DNA of 64,000 bases from RBG-13-68-16 sp041494245 (lineage in GTDB: Bacteria > Acidobacteriota > Thermoanaerobaculia > Thermoanaerobaculales > Thermoanaerobaculaceae), in the NCBI GenBank assembly GCA_041494245.1, contig JBGQAK010000019.1, positions 7,435-71,434 of the forward strand, written 5' to 3'. Position 1 is the first letter of the stretch; each line of letters begins with the position of its first letter. Below the pieces are notes generated by a model. The model was not told the origin of the DNA. It was given only the letters and a program-made list of their open reading frames with translations, and did no database searches. The translations under genes and the position numbers were made by a program. This document shows positions 23,902 through 30,498 of the stretch, one piece after another.

Positions 23902-24542
23902 CGCCCCACCAGACGCCGCGCCACCGCCACCGCGGCCACGGCGTTGTCGGCGTACCCGTCGGCCCCGATCTCGGAGGCCCACGCCTGGTTCGCGGGCGCG
24001 CCGCCCACCATCACGCGGGCGCGCAGGCCGGCCAGCCTGAGCGCGCCCACCAGCTCGCGCTGCACCGCCATGGTCGTCGTGAGCAGCGCCGAGGCGCACA
24101 CCAAGTCCGCGTCCAACTCGCGAGCGCGCTCCACGAAGCGAGCCACCGGCACGTCCACCCCCTCGTCGCTCACCGTGAAGCCGTTGGCGGCCAGGAGCGT
24201 GCCGACGAGGGTTTTGCCGATGTCGTGAATGTCCCCGTGCACGGTGCCGATCACCACCCGTCCCACTTCGCGGCCGGCGCCCGCGCGGACGAGCGCGGGC
24301 CGCAGCACGTCCATGGCGGCCTTCATCGCCTGTGCTGAGCTGACCAGCTCGGGGAGGAAGTACTCCCCTTCCTCCCACAGCTCGCCGGCCTTGCGGATCC
24401 CCGGCACCAGACCGCGCTCGATCACCTCGAGCGGCGCCAGGCCAGCCTCGGTCGCCTGGCGCGCCAGGCCGACCACGCCCACATCGTCGCCGTCCAGTAC
24501 CGCTTGTCCGAGAGCCGCCAGTACCCCGTTCGTGTCCGCCAT
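23898..24542 (-). CDS. Corrinoid (B12-binding) methyl-carrier protein
   Basis: A 214-aa MtbC/MttC-like protein: an N-terminal helical cap (about residues 1-88) followed by the Rossmann-like cobalamin domain. The lower-ligand motif D104-I-H106-D-I-G109 is intact, as are SALLTTTM and VMVGGAP. It shuttles the methyl group between the MttB-type donor enzyme and the homocysteine methyltransferase. The ATG at 24542 is preferred over an upstream in-frame codon at 24569 because the conserved start (MADTNGVLAALGQAVLDGD) begins here. It is the first gene of the operon, behind a good promoter at 24607-24636. Confidence 0.94.
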   Translation of the reverse strand: MADTNGVLAALGQAVLDGDDVGVVGLARQATEAGLAPLEVIERGLVPGIRKAGELWEEGEYFLPELVSSAQAMKAAMDVLRPALVRAGAGREVGRVVIGTVHGDIHDIGKTLVGTLLAANGFTVSDEGVDVPVARFVERARELDADLVCASALLTTTMAVQRELVGALRLAGLRARVMVGGAPANQAWASEIGADGYADNAVAAVAVARRLVGR

Positions 24543-24555
24543 GCCGTGCCCCCGA

Positions 24556-24579
24556 GGCGGGATCCTCAAGGGTCCCGCC
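24556..24579 (-). promoter_or_regulatory. Leader hairpin before the corrinoid operon
   Basis: On the minus strand GGCGGGA pairs with TCCCGCC, then a C/A mismatch, CC/GG and a TTGA loop. It lies 13 nt before the ATG in a predicted leader of about 58 nt and could affect ribosome access. Confidence 0.5.
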
Positions 24580-24606
24580 CCCGTCCCCAGAACAACTGCG
24601 GGTCAC

Positions 24607-24636
24607 ATCATAGTTTTTCGCGTGCCGCCGGATCAA
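24607..24636 (-). promoter_or_regulatory. Sigma-70 promoter of the corrinoid operon
   Basis: Reading the minus strand: TTGATC (24636-24631), 18-nt spacer, TATGAT (24612-24607). The predicted start near 24600 leaves a leader far too short for a cobalamin or SAM riboswitch. Confidence 0.7.
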
Positions 24637-25424
24637 TTCACCCCCGCTGCGCCCATGCATCCCAGCACCCGGCAACAGGCTCACCCCTTTTCTTACCCCG
24701 CGGGCTGGGAGCCTCGTTTCTTGCCACGCGGGTGCGCGGCCTAACCCTTTTTCCCACTCCGTGGAGGCCTTGAATTACCGGTTCCGCGGGTGGCGCACTC
24801 TTCTCTGTTGCCACTTCGTGGCTCTTTGTTTGCCCCACGGGCTGGGAGCGGTCGCTCGGGCTGCGCATCGAGCGCAGCCCTCCGACCCGCCTTCGCGTGC
24901 GACCGAGCTGGCGCAGCCCGACGTGCGGACCCTCGCTGTTCCTCGCCCTCGCGCTACGCGCTCGTGCTCGGCCAGCGTCTCCACCCGCCGGTCTGGCCGC
25001 TCGGTTCCCGCACGCTCCGGCGGAATGACTCCTATCGCCCGCGGGGCGGACTCACCCCCACCCCCCCGGCTCTGCCACCGGCCTGCTTGAGCGCCCCTAT
25101 CACCCGAGCATTTCCGCTCCCAGCTTTGATGCCTCTAGCCCAAGGGTGGGGGGCTTCAATCGCCGGTGCCGCGGGTGGCCAATCGCTCCGCAGCCCGCGG
25201 GCACCGGACGCGCGAGCCGCGTTGGGGAGACGGCGCGGCCGCCTCATGCCGACGCCGAGGGGCCCCAGCGCGGATCGCGCCTTCCGGTCGCGGGCGCAGG
25301 AGTGTGCGGCCGCAGCGGCTGGGGAGACGCAAGGCCACACCCAGCCACCCGCGGGACCGGCACAAAAGCCGTCACGCAGTGACACAACAAGACCGGCCGC
25401 GCAACCGCGGGGCAAACAACAAGC
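24637..25424. repeat. Mosaic dispersed repeat, copy B (fills a divergent intergenic gap)
   Basis: No gene is supported. This copy is inverted relative to copy A. 24830-25125 matches the reverse complement of 1989-2283, and 25126-25231 matches the 106-nt core with three differences. It continues with the module missing in copy A (25232-25330) and ends with an inverted palindromic unit (25344-25360). Further units CCGGTTCCGCGGGTGGC (24778-24794) and CCGGTGCCGCGGGTGGC (25163-25179), plus several CAC-NNN-GTGG boxes, are strung along it. It lies between the corrinoid-operon promoter and the PBP gene, so it forms the upstream region of both. Confidence 0.85.
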
Positions 25425-27860
25425 TTGACACTTCGCCAGCGGCAGCCGAAGCTTGCGCGGGTGGGCAAGTCGCTGCTGCGCTGGCTGGTGGCGGGGCTCT
25501 TCATCGGCCTGGGGCTGGGGGCCGTGATCGCCCTCGTGCTCTCCAGGTTCGTGGCGATGCCCGCCGTCGAGGCGCTCACCACCTTCCGGCCGGCCGCCGC
25601 CACCGAGGTGACGGCGAGCGACGGCTCACTCCTGGGGACGTTCGCCTCCGAGCGCCGCATTCCCGTGGGGTCCGAGGAGATCCCCATGGTCTTCCGCAAT
25701 GCGGTGATCGCGGTGGAGGATGCCAACTTCTACCGGCACCCGGGGGTGGACCCCCAGGGGATCCTGAGGGCCGCGCTGAGCAACCTGCTGAGCCGGCGCT
25801 GGTCTCAGGGCGCCTCGACGATCACCCAGCAGCTCGCCCGCACCCTCTTCCTCACTCGCGAGAAGAAGTTCTACCGCAAGCTCCTGGAGACGTTGCTCGC
25901 CATTGAGATCGAGCAGCGCTTCTCCAAGGACCAGATCCTGACCTTCTACGTCAACCAGGTGAACTTCGGCCACGGCAACTACGGCATCGAGGCTGCCTCC
26001 CGGTTCTACTTCGGCAAGCCGGCCAAGGAACTGACTCTCGCCGAGGCCGCGCTGCTCGCGGGCCTGCCGCAGCGGCCGGGCGAGCTCTCCCCCATCGACT
26101 ACCCGCCGCGCGCGCTCGCGCGCCGCAACCACGTCCTCAAGCGCATGCTGGACGAGAAGATGATCGACGCCGCCACGTGCAAGGCCGCGCTGCAGGCGCC
26201 GCTCGGGGCCTCCGCCCACCACGACCGCGAGGTCAGGGCCGCCTACTTCGTCGAGGATGTGCGTCGATCGGTGGAGGAGAGGTTCGGTTCGCGCACGATG
26301 CTCGAGGGCGGTCTTGCCGTCGAGACCACCCTCGACGGCAAGCTCCAGGGCTTCGCCGAGGAAGCCCTGCGTGAGGGCTTGGTGGAGCTTCAGGAGCGCC
26401 TCGGCTGGCCCGGCGCTCGGCGGAACGTGCCCGCGTCAACGCAGCAGGAGATTGCCGCTTTCCGCGACGAGGGGTGGCCGTTCATCCGGTGGCGCAAGGG
26501 CGAGCTCGTGTACGCGCTGGCGACCGACGTGCAGGCCACCAGCGCCACCTTTCTGATCGCGGGACGCCCCGCACGCCTCCCGGTCGCGGGGGCGGAGTGG
26601 ACCGGGCGAACCAACCTCATCCGCCTGGCCAAGCGGGGCGACGTGCTGCTCGTGCGCCTGGTGGAGGTCCCGGACGACCCGTCGAAGCCGGTCGTCGTGA
26701 AGCTCGAGGCCGAGCCCAGGCTGGAGGGCGCGATCCTGGTGCTCGACAACCGCACGGGCGCCATCCTCGCCCTGGTGGGCGGCTTCGACTTCAACCGCTC
26801 GCAGTTCGACCGCACCATGCAGGCCAAGCGGCAGTGCGGCTCGGCGTTCAAGCCGTTCATCTACCTGACCGCCTGGGAGCGCGGGTACTCGCCGGCCGAT
26901 ACGATCTTCGACGGGCCGGTGCTGCTCCCCGACGAGAAGGGCGAACTCACCTACTGCCCGCTGAACTACTACCGTAAATACTTCGGCATCGTGACCCTGC
27001 GCCACGCGCTCGAGCACTCCCTCAACGCTTCGGCCGCCAAGCTCCAGCAGATGGTCGGCGGTCAGAACGTGATCGACGTCGCTCACCGCATGGGCGTCAA
27101 GGAGCCCCTGGGGAACTACTCCTCGATGGCGCTCGGCTCCTTCGAGCTATCGCTGGTGGAGCTGGCGTCGGCCTACAGCGGCATCGCCAACCAGGGCCAG
27201 CTCGCGGAGCCGTACTTCATCAGCCGCGTCAGGGACGCCGAGGGGAAGGTCCTGCTCGAAACGCGCCCCAAGGCCCGCCAGGCGCTGAAGGAGGACGTCG
27301 CCTACCTGATGACCCACGTCATGGAGGGCGTCATCCAACGCGGCAGCGGCGTGGCGGCCGCCAGCCTGCCTGGCCACCTCGCGGGCAAAACGGGCACCAC
27401 GGACCGCTACACCGACGCCTTGTTCATCGGCTTCACGCCCCGCATCACGTGCGCAGTGTGGGCGGGCCGCGAGCTCAAGGAGCCGATCGGGCCTCACATG
27501 TCGGGCGCCGAGGCGGCCCTGCCCACCTGGATCAGGTTCATGAAGCCCTATCTCGAGTCCCTGAGCGAGGCGGTGCGCCAGGAGGACTTCCCGGTGCCCA
27601 ACGGGGTGACCATGCTGCCGGTGGACCGGAACACCGGTTTGCGCGCCACCCCGCTCTGCGGCGACGCGGTCATCCTGGAGTCCGTGCCGACCGGCGGCAT
27701 CCCCCAGGAGTGCGACGCCCACGCCCACGCCATCCTCACGATGCCGTGGACGGAGCAGCTGGCCTTCTACATCCTCAAACCGGGCGAGCCCCCGACCACG
27801 CCCCAGGCCATCGCGATTGCGGATCGCCGGCTCACTGAGGAAGAGAACCACCGGCGTTAG
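25425..27860 (+). CDS. Bifunctional class A penicillin-binding protein (PBP1 type)
   Basis: An 811-aa peptidoglycan polymerase and cross-linker anchored by one N-terminal membrane helix (about residues 18-40). The GT51 glycosyltransferase domain has AVEDANFYRHPGVD, QGASTITQQLARTLFL and ILTFYVNQVNFGHGNYG. A UB2H-like or linker region precedes the transpeptidase, which has the nucleophile Ser473 in GSAFKPF, SLN (532-534) and KTGTTD (655-660). The start is uncertain: TTG at 25425, at the very edge of repeat copy B, gives the longest form, while a GTG at 25461 just before the membrane helix is possible. Neither has a clear Shine-Dalgarno sequence. No operon partner is visible. Confidence 0.95.
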   Translation: MTLRQRQPKLARVGKSLLRWLVAGLFIGLGLGAVIALVLSRFVAMPAVEALTTFRPAAATEVTASDGSLLGTFASERRIPVGSEEIPMVFRNAVIAVEDANFYRHPGVDPQGILRAALSNLLSRRWSQGASTITQQLARTLFLTREKKFYRKLLETLLAIEIEQRFSKDQILTFYVNQVNFGHGNYGIEAASRFYFGKPAKELTLAEAALLAGLPQRPGELSPIDYPPRALARRNHVLKRMLDEKMIDAATCKAALQAPLGASAHHDREVRAAYFVEDVRRSVEERFGSRTMLEGGLAVETTLDGKLQGFAEEALREGLVELQERLGWPGARRNVPASTQQEIAAFRDEGWPFIRWRKGELVYALATDVQATSATFLIAGRPARLPVAGAEWTGRTNLIRLAKRGDVLLVRLVEVPDDPSKPVVVKLEAEPRLEGAILVLDNRTGAILALVGGFDFNRSQFDRTMQAKRQCGSAFKPFIYLTAWERGYSPADTIFDGPVLLPDEKGELTYCPLNYYRKYFGIVTLRHALEHSLNASAAKLQQMVGGQNVIDVAHRMGVKEPLGNYSSMALGSFELSLVELASAYSGIANQGQLAEPYFISRVRDAEGKVLLETRPKARQALKEDVAYLMTHVMEGVIQRGSGVAAASLPGHLAGKTGTTDRYTDALFIGFTPRITCAVWAGRELKEPIGPHMSGAEAALPTWIRFMKPYLESLSEAVRQEDFPVPNGVTMLPVDRNTGLRATPLCGDAVILESVPTGGIPQECDAHAHAILTMPWTEQLAFYILKPGEPPTTPQAIAIADRRLTEEENHRR

Positions 27861-27895
27861 CCGCGCGGGGCGCCGCACCCGCCTCCTCCCCGTGC

Positions 27896-27901
27896 TAGAC
27901 T
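27896..27901 (+). promoter_or_regulatory. -10 box TAGACT before a possible leader ORF
   Basis: TAGACT followed after 7 nt by GTG (27909), the same geometry as other presumed leaderless starts in the window. No convincing -35 is visible. It would drive pit. Confidence 0.45.
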
Positions 27902-27908
27902 CACCGCC

Positions 27909-28001
27909 GTGACGCTGCGTCCCCCGGCAACGGCAAGGTGCAGTTGCACCCTTTCGAAAGCGAAAAGCCAACCAGCCGAGGAACCCGACCCGCATGTTTG
28001 A
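27909..28001 (+). CDS. Possible 30-aa leader peptide overlapping pit
   Basis: A short GTG-started frame whose stop codon overlaps the start of pit by 8 nt, so translation of the two could be coupled. The peptide is basic to neutral, with Cys at positions 11 and 13 (RCSC), and shows no known motif. It was found by following the TAGACT box at 27896. The pit Shine-Dalgarno region lies inside it. Real translation is unproven; it may be chance. Confidence 0.25.
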   Translation: MTLRPPATARCSCTLSKAKSQPAEEPDPHV

Positions 28002-29013
28002 CCCCATGTTCATCCTGCTCGTCGTGATCGTGATCGTGGCGCTGATCTTCGACTTCTTCAACGGCTTCCACGACGCCGCCAACTCGATTGCAACGGTGGT
28101 CTCGACCCGCGTGCTCTCGCCGGGAATCGCGGTGATCTGGGCGGCCTTCTTCAACTTCGTCGCGGCGTTCGTGTTCCCCCTCAAGGTCGCCACCACGATC
28201 GGCAAGGGGCTGGTCAGGCCCGAGGCCGCCACCGAGTACGTGATCCTGGCGGGCCTCGTGGGTGCGATCGTGTGGGACATCCTGACCTGGTACTTCGGCC
28301 TGCCCACCAGCTCCTCCCACGCCCTCATCGGCGGATTCGCCGGCGCCGCCATCGCCAAGGTGGGCTTCGACGCGGTCCTCTACAAGGGGTGGGAGAAGAC
28401 GATCATCTCAATGTTCGTCTCGCCCGTCCTCGGGCTGGCCCTCGGGCTGGGCATGATGACGCTGGTGTCCTGGCTCTTCCGGAATGCGATTCCTCACCGG
28501 GTGGACAGGTACTTCCGCAAGCTTCAGCTGGTTTCCGCGGCAGCGTACAGCCTCGGACACGGCGGAAACGACGCCCAGAAGACCATGGGCATCATTGCGA
28601 TCCTGATCTACAGTTACCAGCGCTCGAAGGGTCAGGCGCCTGCGGACATCCACGTCGCGATGTGGATGGTCCTTGCATGCCACGCCGCCATCGCCCTTGG
28701 CACGCTCTCGGGCGGGTGGCGGATCGTCAAGACCATGGGCGCCAAGATCACGAAGCTCAAGCCCGTGGGTGGGTTCTGCGCCGAGACCGCGGCCGCCCTC
28801 ACGCTGTTCGGCAACTCCTACCTGGGCATTCCGGTTTCCACGACGCACACCATCACCGGCGCGATCATGGGCGTGGGGGCCACCGAAAGGCTCTCGGCGG
28901 TGCGTTGGGGGATCGCAACACGGATCGTGTGGGCGTGGGTCCTCACCATCCCCTGCTCGGCGCTGGTCGCGGTGCTCTGCTACTGGGGCCTCGCCTCCTT
29001 CCTCAAGCTCTAG
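27994..29013 (+). CDS. pit: Low-affinity inorganic phosphate transporter (Pit family)
   Basis: A 339-aa inner-membrane transporter that imports metal-phosphate complexes with the proton gradient. The duplicated PHO4 signature is present twice: DFFNGFHDAANSIATVVSTRVLSP near the N-terminus and SLGHGGNDAQKTMGI in the second half, with PTSSSHALIGG and PVSTTHTITGAIMG as the paired serine/threonine-rich loops. About ten membrane segments are visible. The ATG at 27994 follows CCGAGGAAC. In many bacteria pit is co-operonic with a DUF47 gene; here the DUF47 gene is downstream but on the opposite strand. Confidence 0.96.
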   Translation: MFDPMFILLVVIVIVALIFDFFNGFHDAANSIATVVSTRVLSPGIAVIWAAFFNFVAAFVFPLKVATTIGKGLVRPEAATEYVILAGLVGAIVWDILTWYFGLPTSSSHALIGGFAGAAIAKVGFDAVLYKGWEKTIISMFVSPVLGLALGLGMMTLVSWLFRNAIPHRVDRYFRKLQLVSAAAYSLGHGGNDAQKTMGIIAILIYSYQRSKGQAPADIHVAMWMVLACHAAIALGTLSGGWRIVKTMGAKITKLKPVGGFCAETAAALTLFGNSYLGIPVSTTHTITGAIMGVGATERLSAVRWGIATRIVWAWVLTIPCSALVAVLCYWGLASFLKL

Positions 29014-29040
29014 CGGCGCTCCCCCGAGAACGAGCGAGCA

Positions 29041-29219
29041 TCCGGCTCTGCCGGCGCGAGCGCGGGGGGTTCGGGGGGCACTTCTGCGGCGGTCGGGCGG
29101 TGGAGCGCCGCAGAGCCCCCCGGCAACGTATGGTCGTCCGGCTCTGCCGGCGCGAGCGCGGGGGGTTCGGGGGGCACTTCTGCGGCGGCCGGGGGGCGGA
29201 GCGCCGCAGAGCCCCCCGC
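29041..29219. terminator. Tandem duplicated hairpin between convergent pit and DUF47 genes
   Basis: Two copies of a unit of about 83 bp start at 29041 and 29137 (period 96). Each can form a long stem. In copy 1 GGGGGG (29073-29078) pairs with CCCCCC (29116-29121) and CTGCGGCG (29084-29091) with CGCCGCAG (29106-29113). The position between convergent genes suggests bidirectional termination. Confidence 0.7.
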
Positions 29220-29222
29220 GAC

Positions 29223-29846
29223 CTAAGACCCCTTGATGATGATGGTCTCGATGACGTTGGCCACGTCCTCGCAGCGGTCCGTGGCGTCCTCGAGGAAGGA
29301 GAAGAGGTCCTTGAGCTTGATCACCTGGATGGCGTCATGGGAGTTGTCGAAGAGCTCGGCTAGCGCCAGGCGATGGACCACGTCGGCCTCGTTCTCGAGG
29401 CGGTTGATCTCGACGCAGGAGGCGATTGCCGACCTGAGCTTCTTGCGGTCGGGGAGCGCCTGGACGGCCTTCTGGACCTCCTTGGCCGACTCCACCAGAA
29501 GGTCGGCAAGCTCAAGGAATCGTAGCGGTACCTCGGTGACCTTGTATACGATCAGCCGCTGGCCTGCATTGTCGGCGGCGTCGAGGATGTCGTCCAGCCG
29601 CGTCGTCAGGGTGTGGATGTCCTCGCGGTCGAAGGGCGTGATGAAGGTGGTGTTGAGCTTGTCGAGCGTCTCGTGGGTGATGCGGTCGCCCTGATGCTCA
29701 AGGACCTTGAGCTTCTCAATGCCTGTCTTGACCTTGCTCAGGTCTCCGACCACCTCGCGAAAGAGGCAGACCGCCTCGACGATGTTGGCGGACGCCTGGT
29801 CGAAGAGCGTGATGAAGTCCGTCGTCTTGGGCAGGAACCAGCGCAC
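29223..29846 (-). CDS. DUF47 (PhoU-like) Pit accessory protein
   Basis: A 207-aa all-helical PhoU-like protein of the DUF47 family, thought to regulate Pit transporters. Typical segments are HQGDRITHETLDKLNTTFITPFDREDIHTL, with the metal-binding acidic pattern, and LDDILDAADNAGQRL. The C-terminal LKDLFSFLEDATDRCEDVANVIETIIIKG is the family ending. The GTG at 29846 follows GGGAGTGATCC. It converges on pit rather than sharing its transcript, which would allow independent dosage of transporter and regulator. Confidence 0.94.
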   Translation of the reverse strand: MRWFLPKTTDFITLFDQASANIVEAVCLFREVVGDLSKVKTGIEKLKVLEHQGDRITHETLDKLNTTFITPFDREDIHTLTTRLDDILDAADNAGQRLIVYKVTEVPLRFLELADLLVESAKEVQKAVQALPDRKKLRSAIASCVEINRLENEADVVHRLALAELFDNSHDAIQVIKLKDLFSFLEDATDRCEDVANVIETIIIKGS

Positions 29847-29934
29847 GGATCACTCCCGGTGCCGGGTCGGCACGCCGGGAGTATACACCGCGGAGCCGAA
29901 CACGCTCCCGGGTGAGCGCCGGCCTCGCTGAACC

Positions 29935-30399
29935 TCAGGCGCGCTTGAGGATGTCGTCCAGTTCTTGGAGGAACGGGCCCGGCTCGAGGTACCCAGGGAT
30001 CCGGCCGACCTCGCCGCCGCTCGCGTTCAGGAAGACGATGGTCGGGTAGCCGTCGACGCTGAAGCGGGCCGCTGCCGCGCGCCCGTCCTTCTCGGCGTTG
30101 AGCTTCACGCTGACCACCCGCTGCAGTGCCCTCTGCACCTTAGCGTCGGCGAACGTCGTCTGGTCCATCCGCTGGCACCACCGGCACCAGTCCGTGTAGA
30201 AGTCCACCATCACCAGCTTCTTCTCCTCAGACGCGCGGGCGAGGGCCTTCGGCAGGTCCCGCTCCCAGGGGAGCGCCGCAGCGCCAGGCGCGGTCGCGGA
30301 ACTGCTGCCCGAGGAATCCGCACCGCCGCCGCACCCCAACGTCGTGGCCCCGGCGGCCGCCAGCACCAGCACCATGGCCCAGAGAGACGCTCGTTTCAT
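29935..30399 (-). CDS. Thioredoxin-like lipoprotein
   Basis: A 154-aa protein with a lipoprotein signal (KRASLWAMVLVLAAAGATTLGC, lipobox LGC) and a Gly/Ser-rich linker. The thioredoxin-fold domain has the active site TDWCRWCQ (CxxC) and the cis-Pro segment VDGYPTIVFL. The WCxxC in a Trx_7/DUF255-like context resembles periplasmic thioredoxins that act as thiol reductants, such as DsbD-C- or SoxW-like proteins. The ATG at 30399 follows GGGGGG; an in-frame codon at 30426 is less likely because the signal peptide begins MKR. It might serve cytochrome c maturation (genes 2.5 kb away) but is not a clear CcmG. Confidence 0.85.
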   Translation of the reverse strand: MKRASLWAMVLVLAAAGATTLGCGGGADSSGSSSATAPGAAALPWERDLPKALARASEEKKLVMVDFYTDWCRWCQRMDQTTFADAKVQRALQRVVSVKLNAEKDGRAAAARFSVDGYPTIVFLNASGGEVGRIPGYLEPGPFLQELDDILKRA

Positions 30400-30498
30400 G
30401 AAACCCCCCACGCGCAACTTTGCCACACCACCCCGGACGGTAACAAACCCTCGGGCCCTGCCATTCTGGCCGCCGCCGCGAAGTGCAGAGAAGAAATG

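Noticed and set aside
24543..24636. Cobalamin riboswitch upstream of the corrinoid operon
   Set aside because: The predicted leader is only about 58 nt and contains no B12-box-like core; beyond the promoter lies repeat DNA.
25146..25382. 78-codon ORF beginning MGGFNRRCRGW in repeat copy B, with a same-length ORF in copy D (63744-63980)
   Set aside because: The nucleotide differences between the copies are largely non-synonymous and copies A and C break or change the frame, so similarity reflects repeat DNA rather than a protein under selection.
25425..25430. TTGACA at the PBP start as a -35 element
   Set aside because: No acceptable -10 follows at 16-18 nt; kept as the probable TTG start codon with doubt.
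29935..30399. Thioredoxin-like lipoprotein as CcmG
   Set aside because: It is not in the ccm operon, has a lipobox, and its WCRWC context fits Trx_7-like proteins better than CcmG.
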